DNA from: Firmicutes bacterium UBA5388
GTDB taxonomy: Bacteria > Bacillota > UBA4882 > UBA10575
Reading direction: 5' to 3'
NCBI GenBank assembly: GCA_002409975.1
Contig: DHOO01000071.1
Coordinates: forward strand, 2,891-23,431
DNA: 20,541 bases
Shown here: piece after piece, positions 14,763 to 20,541 of the stretch
Layout of the letters: each line of letters opens with the position of its first letter
Numbering within the stretch: the first letter of the stretch is position 1
Position numbers and translations under genes: made by a program
Notes under the pieces: model-generated
The model's input: the letters and a program-made list of their open reading frames with translations, nothing else
What the model was told of the DNA's origin: nothing
Database searches by the model: none

Positions 14763-14790
14763 TTGACAAACTTTTTTTAATTAGTATAAT
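14763..14790 (+). promoter_or_regulatory. Consensus SigA promoter of the second LolCDE-like operon
   Basis: TTGACA (14763-14768) and TATAAT (14785-14790), both perfect, are separated by 16 bases in an AT-rich stretch. It is the strongest promoter in the window and is 43 bases before ATG 14833. It should drive the five genes to 19980. Confidence 0.85.
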
Positions 14791-14832
14791 TCACATAATT
14801 AAATTGTTCCTTTAACCGTTAAAGGAAGTGAA

Positions 14833-16080
14833 ATGATGGTTACCCTATTTAAGATGGCGCTGAGGAATCTAGGTCGTCATAAGCGTCGTACGTTTTTAAC
14901 GGGGATGATGATTGCGGTTGGCGCCTTAACGATGTTTCTCTCGTTTACTTATAGCTACTCGGTGACGCGGAATATGACCGAAACTGCGATTAAGGCTTGC
15001 GCTGGGAATATTTTGATCCATGCGGATTTTGAGGAGAAGATCGAACTCTTCATGCCTTCCGATGAGGCGCCTTTACTGAGGGATTCCGACCTGATCCGAG
15101 AGTTGCTGATGGCTGACGAAGCTGTGGAGGAGGTTGCGCCGCGGCTACGTTTCGGGGGTTTGGTGGCTGTTGCGGAACAGAGCCCCTCAGGGGTAATAGT
15201 TACAGCGGTTGATCCGCTGATAGAACCCAGAGTGACTCCTAAGGTTAAGACGCTTGAAGGTTCATATCTGACCAAACCGGATGGGATCATCCTAGGAGAA
15301 ACAACAGCTAAATCATTAAACGCCCATATCGGTCAAGATTTAATTCTCATTGCCAGTAACCAGGATGGATATTTAAATGCCTACCCTTTTGAGGTTGAAG
15401 GGATTGTTACCCATGAAGGAATGGGAATGTTTATAGATTATATGAACTATATCAGTATTGATGCGGCTCGGTCGCTTCTGTATTTGGATGAGGATGAGGC
15501 CTTTGAATTGGCGGTGGCTCTTAAAAACAGCGCTGACGAAGGGAAGATGGTTTCAGCAATAGAGCGGAGATTGGAGGCTAACGGGTTTAAGCTTCGAGTT
15601 GATTCTTGGAAAAATAATCTTGGTATCTTCTACGGGATAATCGTAGGAATCAAGGTGATTCCTCAGGTAATGCTGATCATTATCATTCTGGTAGTAGTGG
15701 CCGGGATCTCCAATACGATACTTGTTTCAATTCTGGAGCGAATTCGGGAGATTGGGACCTTGATGGCTTTGGGGACAAAGCGTCGGGAAGTTATGGGGAT
15801 ATTTCTGCTTGAGATCGCTGTTCTAAGCTCTTTCGCTGCAGGTATAGGTCTGGTAATCGGTTCCCTAGTCGTCTTCTGGATCGGGAGAGTGGGAATTCGG
15901 GTTACCATCGAGGCCTTAGAGTTTGTCAGTGGTGGAGAATATTTTTATCTATTATTTAATGGTATGGCCTTGTTTATCTCTTTTATGGGCACAATTTTAA
16001 TTACTTTGGTGGCGGCGTTTTTTCCGGCTCGGACCGCAACCCGATTGGCGCCTGTAGAGGCGCTCCGGAGCGTAAAATGA
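14833..16080 (+). CDS. MacB/LolC-E-like ABC transporter permease (second module, first permease)
   Basis: A 415-residue permease with a helix at about 20-42 and an extracytoplasmic domain to about 265. Helices then start near 275, 325 and 375. The coupling motif is REIGTLMALGTKRREV and the C-terminal end is FFPARTATRLAPVEALRSVK. It belongs to the same FtsX family as the 1-4915 permeases but is clearly more distant, and pairs with the next gene. The start could be ATG 14833 or ATG 14836; AAAGGAAGTGA (14821-14831) slightly favours the second. It is the first gene of an operon with its own strong promoter. No ATPase domain is attached; the ATPase gene lies at the operon's end (19312). Confidence 0.92.
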   Translation: MMVTLFKMALRNLGRHKRRTFLTGMMIAVGALTMFLSFTYSYSVTRNMTETAIKACAGNILIHADFEEKIELFMPSDEAPLLRDSDLIRELLMADEAVEEVAPRLRFGGLVAVAEQSPSGVIVTAVDPLIEPRVTPKVKTLEGSYLTKPDGIILGETTAKSLNAHIGQDLILIASNQDGYLNAYPFEVEGIVTHEGMGMFIDYMNYISIDAARSLLYLDEDEAFELAVALKNSADEGKMVSAIERRLEANGFKLRVDSWKNNLGIFYGIIVGIKVIPQVMLIIIILVVVAGISNTILVSILERIREIGTLMALGTKRREVMGIFLLEIAVLSSFAAGIGLVIGSLVVFWIGRVGIRVTIEALEFVSGGEYFYLLFNGMALFISFMGTILITLVAAFFPARTATRLAPVEALRSVK

Positions 16081-16093
16081 TAGGGGTAAGTGA

Positions 16094-17335
16094 ATGATGG
16101 AGTACTTAAAGATCGCCTTTCGCAATCTGTCCCGTTATAAGAAGCGCTCTATTCTAACCGGTCTCGGGATGCTGCTCGGCAGTTTTCTCCTGATCTTCAG
16201 CTTTGCCTATGGGAATGGAATTGAAGAGCAGCTGATCTCCAATATGGTGCAATCCACGACCGGACATCTCCGGATCACAGCGCATAAAGAGTCATCAGGC
16301 AGCGATTTTGAAGAGGCTTTTCAAGTTGAGAAAAATTTGATTGATAACGCTGAGCAGATCCGGGAGGAGCTAACGAAGCATTCTGGGATAAGAGATGTTA
16401 AAAAGCAGATTAATATCACCGGAATACTCTCGAACGGATATAAAATGAAACCGGGGATGATTATCGGCGTCGAACCGGAGAAAGAGGTTGAACTCTTCCA
16501 CCGGATCCTCCCGGCGACTCAGGGAGAGCCACTTTCTAAAGAAGATCGAGGCGCCATCTACATCGGACCGGTGGTCGCCGCTACCTATGAGGTGGGAATA
16601 GGTGATTTACTGACCGTAATGGCGGAGACTCAAGACGGAGTAACTAATGTTGGAGACTTTGTAGTGAAAGGGATCTTTCGGAGTGGTTCGCCGCAGACAG
16701 AGATGAATAGTTACATTCCACTCTTTGATGCGGATGCTCTGGCTCAACTGGGCGGGAAGGTTAATCTCTTAAAGGTAATGTTAGAGGATGCCCAGTCGGC
16801 TGAGGCCGTGGCGACAATGCTACACCAGGAGATGGGCACAGAGTTAGGGATTGAGATCAAGGATTGGAAGAGCGCGGGAGGGTTTTTCTTTGGGACTATA
16901 ATTGCCACGCAGGTTTTTAATATCGTCTTCTGTGCAATTTTATTTATCATTGTAACCATTACAGTAATGAATACTATGTTAATAGCGGTTTACGCCCGGA
17001 CGAGGGAGATCGGGACTTTGATGGCCATTGGAACTAAAAGAAGGCAGATTATTTTTTTATTTATTACAGAGGCTTTCCTGTTGGGGTTTTTAGCAACAGG
17101 GTTAGGGATAATACTAGGGAGCGGTTTGGTCTTTTGGTTGCAGAAGGTGGGGATCCCGGCATTTTTAGAATCAATGCGTTACGCCTACGGAGGCGATCGG
17201 GTCTATCCTTTTCTTAAAGGCAGTGATCTTTTAGCTACCTATTTATCAGTAGTGCTGTTAACGGTTATTTCTTCGATTTACCCCGCTTATACCGGTTCAA
17301 AACTTAAACCGGTGGAAGCCTTGGCTCAGGTCTGA
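16094..17335 (+). CDS. MacB/LolC-E-like ABC transporter permease (second module, second permease)
   Basis: A 413-residue permease with the same topology. One helix is at about 18-40, then a periplasmic domain, then helices from about 275, 320 and 375. The coupling motif is REIGTLMAIGTKRRQII, nearly the same as in the preceding gene, so the two probably arose by duplication and act as a heterodimer. The early motif TTGHLRIT near residue 56 parallels the NSGHIKV segment of the 416 and 3659 proteins. ATG 16094 follows TAGGGGTAAG (16081-16090), 13 bases after the preceding stop; ATG 16097 is an alternative. It is followed by a LolA-like gene, as in the first module. Confidence 0.92.
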   Translation: MMEYLKIAFRNLSRYKKRSILTGLGMLLGSFLLIFSFAYGNGIEEQLISNMVQSTTGHLRITAHKESSGSDFEEAFQVEKNLIDNAEQIREELTKHSGIRDVKKQINITGILSNGYKMKPGMIIGVEPEKEVELFHRILPATQGEPLSKEDRGAIYIGPVVAATYEVGIGDLLTVMAETQDGVTNVGDFVVKGIFRSGSPQTEMNSYIPLFDADALAQLGGKVNLLKVMLEDAQSAEAVATMLHQEMGTELGIEIKDWKSAGGFFFGTIIATQVFNIVFCAILFIIVTITVMNTMLIAVYARTREIGTLMAIGTKRRQIIFLFITEAFLLGFLATGLGIILGSGLVFWLQKVGIPAFLESMRYAYGGDRVYPFLKGSDLLATYLSVVLLTVISSIYPAYTGSKLKPVEALAQV

Positions 17336-17371
17336 AGGAGTCTGTTTATAGAGTGAAAAGGGGTGAAAAAA

Positions 17372-18121
17372 ATGAAAGGAAGATTGATCCTCGCTCTTCT
17401 CTTATCAGGCTTGTTGTTGGGGAGATCTTTCGTTTCTGCGGTCGAGTTTAGCAGTGATCAAATCATTGCAGAGGTTGATGAGTTGATAAATTCTACTACC
17501 GGCAAGTATACGGCTGAGATTACCATCATTCGTCCGGGGAAAGATGACCGGACGAGTAAAGTGGAGGTCTTCATTAAGGGCATCTCCAAGGTTTTGGTGC
17601 GGTACTTGGCGCCGGCTCAGGAGAAGGGTCAGGGATATCTTCGGCTCAATGATGACGAATGGTTATTTTTACCGAATGCCAATAAATCGATTCGGGTCAG
17701 CGGCCGCCAGAATATGCAAGGAAGCGACCTGGCCAATGATGATCTCTTAAAGGTAAAGCTTACCGAGGATTATACCTCTATGCTGATCGGCACGGATACC
17801 ATTGAGGGAGTCGCAGTTTATATGCTGGAATTAACCGCGAGAAATCCTGCGGTTGCTTATGGGAGATTAAAATACTGGGTTCGGCAGTCAGATTTTATTC
17901 CGATAAAAACAGAGTATTACGCGATCTCTGGGAAGATGCTTAAGACCGCCATCTATGACGAGGTAATAGAGATTGGCGGAAAGGTAAGGCCCACGAGGAT
18001 GGAGATTAGTAGCGCATTACGAAAGGGTTATAAGACGGTTTTTACGATCATTGACGCTGATTATAAATACGAGAATCCGGATAGTATCTTTACTAGAATG
18101 TATCTAGAGAAAGGTAAGTAA
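17372..18121 (+). CDS. LolA-like outer-membrane lipoprotein-sorting protein (second module)
   Basis: A 249-residue secreted protein of the same family as the one at 5021. The signal peptide is at about 1-23 (MKGR, Leu-rich core, cleavage near VSAVE). The family hallmark is present as GSDLANDDLL at residues 117-126, exactly the position of GSDFSYQDV in the 5021 protein, which supports both start choices. Other shared stretches are DEWLFLPNANKSIRV and LKYWVRQSDFIPIKTEYY. I chose ATG 17372, because AAAGGGG (17357-17363) is well spaced for it; GTG 17363 is in frame three codons earlier. It is likely the periplasmic carrier between the two permeases and the outer-membrane protein that follows. Confidence 0.87.
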   Translation: MKGRLILALLLSGLLLGRSFVSAVEFSSDQIIAEVDELINSTTGKYTAEITIIRPGKDDRTSKVEVFIKGISKVLVRYLAPAQEKGQGYLRLNDDEWLFLPNANKSIRVSGRQNMQGSDLANDDLLKVKLTEDYTSMLIGTDTIEGVAVYMLELTARNPAVAYGRLKYWVRQSDFIPIKTEYYAISGKMLKTAIYDEVIEIGGKVRPTRMEISSALRKGYKTVFTIIDADYKYENPDSIFTRMYLEKGK

Positions 18122-18132
18122 GGGGGAGGACC

Positions 18133-19281
18133 ATGAGAGATAAGGGTCTATTATTAATAATAACCATTGTTGCGTTAGTTTTTAATGGCCCCATCCCTTG
18201 CCAAGCAACAGAGATTGACTGGAGCGGGAGTATATTTATAGAAGAAGCCTTTCAAGATTCAGATCGGTCTCATATGAATATTATTAATTTAAAGATGGGG
18301 ATTTTTGCGGGGGAAAAAGAGAACGGGGTGGTTCTTCTCCAGTTACAAGCGCCGGGCCGGGATCCAAAAACCTTGGAAGAGGTTGGCTACATACTAGATG
18401 TCTACCAGGCTTATATAGATCTGCTAATAAACTCCAGTACCATGATCCGAGCGGGACGGCAGAAGATCTCCTGGGGCACTGGGTTCAACTGGAATCCCAC
18501 TAATTATCTGGGCGCTGACCAAAATCGAGCCGATTTTATGGTCGACCGTCCCGGGGTTGATGCTTTGGATCTGGAATTCAATTGGAATAATGCTCTGATA
18601 GTGTTGGTGTTAAAAACGCAAGACAGTTGGTATGAAACAGGGAAAGCGCTTAAGGTAAACTGGTGGCTTTCAGGGGCTGATTTTTCGCTCAGTTGCTACC
18701 AAAAAGGGGATGGACGCGGGTTAGGCGCTGAATTTGGGATGACGGTGGGAGACTGTGTAACCTATGGTGAGGTGGCGGCCAAAGTAGGGTCCCGTCGTTT
18801 TTATATTCATGAAAATTCCGAGATGGAGCGTGCTAGTGACCGGTTATACCTTCACGCTCTGGTCGGAGCTAACCAGGTTCTGAATGATAACCTGACCTTA
18901 ATAGTGGAGTATTATTACAACCAAGAGGGTTGGAATCACCGAGAGGCGGAAGCTTTCTTTGATTACCTAGATACTCTGACTGCTTCGGAACGGATCACTG
19001 CTTTGGGGAAAAAAGGAGCGCTGCTGGCTGAGTTGCGCCAAAACTACCTTAGCTTCACCATTAGCAAGACCGATCTCATTGAAGATTTAACGTTGAGCGG
19101 GAATATTCTTTGGAACGTTGACGACCACAGTTATCAGATCAGACCGGCGTTGCAATACGATTTAACTCAAAACACTTTTTTTGCGGTCAATGCCAATCTC
19201 AACTACGGAAAGAGCAGAACTGAATTTGGAGCGTTACCTTATAACAGTTATATTAATGCGAGATTGGCGTTTCATTTTTAG
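18133..19281 (+). CDS. Outer-membrane beta-barrel protein (DUF1302/porin-like, second module)
   Basis: A 382-residue protein with a signal peptide at about 1-26 (cleavage near CQA-TEIDW). The long beta-rich body ends in ARLAFHF with the terminal Phe typical of outer-membrane barrels. AGRQKISWGTGFNWNPTNY near residues 97-115 is the counterpart of the motif in the 5876 protein. Further sequence similarity between the two is low, so the barrels have diverged more than the transporter genes. ATG 18133 follows GGGGGAGG (18122-18129), 11 bases after the LolA-like stop. The repeated pairing of a LolA-like gene with this barrel type is the main clue to function: an outer-membrane receiver or exit channel for the cargo. 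That role is inferred. Confidence 0.78.
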   Translation: MRDKGLLLIITIVALVFNGPIPCQATEIDWSGSIFIEEAFQDSDRSHMNIINLKMGIFAGEKENGVVLLQLQAPGRDPKTLEEVGYILDVYQAYIDLLINSSTMIRAGRQKISWGTGFNWNPTNYLGADQNRADFMVDRPGVDALDLEFNWNNALIVLVLKTQDSWYETGKALKVNWWLSGADFSLSCYQKGDGRGLGAEFGMTVGDCVTYGEVAAKVGSRRFYIHENSEMERASDRLYLHALVGANQVLNDNLTLIVEYYYNQEGWNHREAEAFFDYLDTLTASERITALGKKGALLAELRQNYLSFTISKTDLIEDLTLSGNILWNVDDHSYQIRPALQYDLTQNTFFAVNANLNYGKSRTEFGALPYNSYINARLAFHF

Positions 19282-19311
19282 CTGGTGAATTCCGGAAAGA
19301 AGGAGAAGAAA

Positions 19312-19980
19312 ATGGAGATAGTAAGAGTAAACAAGGTGAAAAAGGTGTACCAGATGGGAGAGCTCTCTTTTACAGCCCTTTGCGGGGTCGATCTGGTGGT
19401 CAGAACCGGCGAATTCTTAGCCCTGGCCGGACCATCCGGTTCCGGGAAGACAACACTTTTGAACCTGATCGGATGTCTTGACCATCCTACAACAGGGGAG
19501 ATCTTCTTAGAAGAGGAATCGATAGCGAATCTTTCCCCGGATCAACTGGCAGATCTGCGCAAAAAGAAACTGGGTTTTATCTTTCAATCATTTAATCTGA
19601 TTCCAGTATTAACTGCTTTTGAAAACGTCGAGTATCCATTGATTATAAATAAGGTTAAACCGGCAGAAAGGAGAAAAAGGGTGAGCAAAATCCTAAGCGA
19701 GGTCGGTTTAGGGGACAAATTAACTAACTTTCCGCATCAATTAAGTGGTGGGCAGCAACAACGAGTCTCAATCGCCAGAGCCTTGGTTCATCAACCGGCG
19801 CTGGTGCTGGCTGATGAGCCAACCGCCAACCTTGATTCCCAGACCGGCCAGGAGATCGTCTCTCTTATGCAACAGTTGAATCAAGATCAAGGAGTCAGTT
19901 TTATCTTCGCCACCCATGACCAGCGGATTATTGAGCGCGCCGCCCGAGTGGTAAATCTAGTTGATGGCAAGATCGCCTGA
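19312..19980 (+). CDS. LolD/MacB-type ABC transporter ATP-binding protein (second module)
   Basis: A 222-residue ATPase with complete motifs. The Walker A is GPSGSGKTT, near residues 39-47. The Q-loop is FIFQSFNLIPVLTAFENVEY and the signature is LSGGQQQRVSIARAL. The Walker B is LVLADEPTANLD and the H-loop is FATHD. It resembles the 1715 ATPase (shared LIPVLTA-ENVE stretch). ATG 19312 follows AGGAG at 19301-19305; the GTG at 19285 would add nine lysine-rich residues ahead of it and lacks a good site. It ends the second operon, whereas in the first module the ATPase gene stands between the permease pairs. An IS3-type element begins immediately after its stop. Confidence 0.93.
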   Translation: MEIVRVNKVKKVYQMGELSFTALCGVDLVVRTGEFLALAGPSGSGKTTLLNLIGCLDHPTTGEIFLEEESIANLSPDQLADLRKKKLGFIFQSFNLIPVLTAFENVEYPLIINKVKPAERRKRVSKILSEVGLGDKLTNFPHQLSGGQQQRVSIARALVHQPALVLADEPTANLDSQTGQEIVSLMQQLNQDQGVSFIFATHDQRIIERAARVVNLVDGKIA

Positions 19981-20222
19981 AGATAGAGTACGCTTGTCCC
20001 CAGTCCATTCGAGAAAATCCCAAACATAACTTTCCTTGGCTATTTTTAGGATTTGCTGATTTTCAAGCTCTCTCTTGCTTGGACCTCTATCTTTCCAAGC
20101 ATAATAGCTGCTCCGGGACACTTCAAGGATTTGGCACATCTTCTCAACCGGGAACTCGGAGCTATGTTCTTTAATAAATCTGTAGCTTACTTCCGATTGC
20201 TCGTGGCGAAGATGGCCGTAGC
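19957..20222 (-). pseudogene. IS3-family transposase OrfB, N-terminal fragment
   Basis: The frame that follows a -1 shift after orfA reads SYGHLRHEQSEVSYRFIKEH and then FPVEKMCQILEVSRSSYYAW and ENQQILKIAKESY. This is the N-terminal helical part of the IS3 OrfB transposase, ahead of its DDE integrase domain. After about 20035 the resemblance stops and the frame runs through the element edge into the reverse of the ATPase gene, stopping at 19957. No DDE domain is present, so no transposase can be made from this copy. Confidence 0.8.
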
Positions 20223-20474
20223 TTTTTTTAATATGGCAACAGTCTCCTCTAAGTCAGCATTCCTCTTTTTTTCTTCCTTGAGCTGGGCCTCAAGCTCCAA
20301 TATCCTAGATGCCTCGGGGTCTTGTTGTTGCCTTGAAGCATTAAGCCAGTTACGCAGACTTTGGTAGCTAATCCCTAGGTCTCTTGCAACACTAGATATT
20401 GATCTTCCTTCTTTTACAAGGCTCATAGCATCGGCTTTAAATTCGTCACTATATCGTTTGCCGTTTTTACTCAT
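20187..20474 (-). CDS. IS3-family transposase OrfA
   Basis: A 95-residue protein with the helix-turn-helix of the Tnp_1/IS3 OrfA type at about residues 7-47 (RYSDEFKADAMSLVKEG, then SVARDLGISYQSLRNWL). A coiled coil follows at about 55-85 (LEAQLKEEKKRNADLEETVA), of the kind that mediates multimerisation. It appears complete. On the minus strand the start is preceded by GGAGGG at 20481-20486. Near its end, A7-G-C (minus strand, 20229-20221) is the classical slippery sequence that normally makes the OrfAB fusion. Here OrfB is cut short, so only regulation by OrfA could remain. Confidence 0.88.
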   Translation of the reverse strand: MSKNGKRYSDEFKADAMSLVKEGRSISSVARDLGISYQSLRNWLNASRQQQDPEASRILELEAQLKEEKKRNADLEETVAILKKATAIFATSNRK

Positions 20475-20498
20475 TGGTAAATCCCTCCACAGTGTTAT

Positions 20499-20526
20499 TT
20501 TATACCAACTACTGTGTGTCCGGCAA
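20499..20526 (-). promoter_or_regulatory. Promoter of the IS3 orfA gene
   Basis: On the minus strand TTGCCG (20526-20521) and TATAAA (20504-20499) are 16 bases apart, with TGG just before the -10 box (extended -10 form). The -35 box overlaps the presumed terminal inverted repeat, a common IS design. Confidence 0.5.
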
Positions 20527-20541
20527 ATCGAGTATAAGTCA

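Larger units (their letters stand above)
19981..20541 (-). mobile_element. IS3-family insertion sequence, truncated or internally deleted
   Basis: Minus-strand orfA, a -1 frameshift site and the start of orfB mark an IS3-family element. The 20541 end reads TGACTTATACTCGATTTGCC on the minus strand, a plausible terminal inverted repeat starting with TGA as in this family. At the other edge, directly at the ATPase stop, the plus strand reads TGAAGATAGAGTACGCTTG, a weak match with a two-base shift. If that match is real, most of orfB has been lost by internal deletion (a full element would be about 1.2-1.5 kb). The flank beyond 20541 is not visible, so a target duplication cannot be checked. Confidence 0.7.

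Noticed and set aside
1..20541. CRISPR arrays, tRNA or rRNA genes
   Set aside because: No regularly spaced direct repeats, no cloverleaf-like segments and no rRNA stretches were seen on reading through both strands.

Overview
The window looks like a piece of chromosome from an outer-membrane-bearing (diderm) member of the Bacillota. Ribosome binding sites are strong and G-rich (AGGAGG type). Promoters are of the SigA kind, for example TTGACA-N16-TATAAT at 14763-14790. Yet several genes encode secreted proteins that look like outer-membrane beta-barrels (signal peptide, beta-rich body, C-terminal Phe), plus LolA-like periplasmic proteins. A lineage such as Limnochordia, Halanaerobiales or Negativicutes would fit. 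This placement is an inference from gene content, not a measured phylogeny.

Layout. (1) Positions 1-6982, all +: a tandemly duplicated LolCDE/MacB-like ABC module. It runs permease B (partial), permease A, ATPase, permease B', permease A', LolA-like protein, beta-barrel protein. (2) 6983-8480: a decay zone with a HAD-hydrolase remnant whose catalytic Asp residues are replaced, and a PotA/MalK-like ATPase pseudogene. (3) 8743-10348: putP (sodium/proline symporter) with its own promoter and a perfect 17-bp terminator stem. (4) 10541-11551: an MNT-HEPN toxin-antitoxin pair. (5) 11649-11941: a hairpin and the wreck of a TipA-type MerR regulator. (6) 12187-14656: three secreted proteins sharing a C-terminal barrel-like module of about 110 residues, one of them fused to a DUF4097-type repeat domain. 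(7) 14763-19980: a second LolCDE-like module with its own strong promoter, ordered permease, permease, LolA-like, beta-barrel, ATPase. (8) 19957-20541: an IS3-family element on the minus strand with intact orfA, a recognisable -1 frameshift site and a truncated orfB. It reaches the window edge.

How the genes may work together (inference). Each module pairs two different FtsX-type permeases with one ATPase and one LolA-like periplasmic protein, which is the component set of the Lol lipoprotein-release pathway. No LolB is visible. Instead each module carries a beta-barrel protein of a shared family with a G-R-Q-x2-S-W motif. The simplest reading is a set of parallel cell-envelope lipid or lipoprotein trafficking machines that end in an outer-membrane barrel. 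The 12187-14656 cluster is the least recognisable part of the window and the best candidate for something undescribed.
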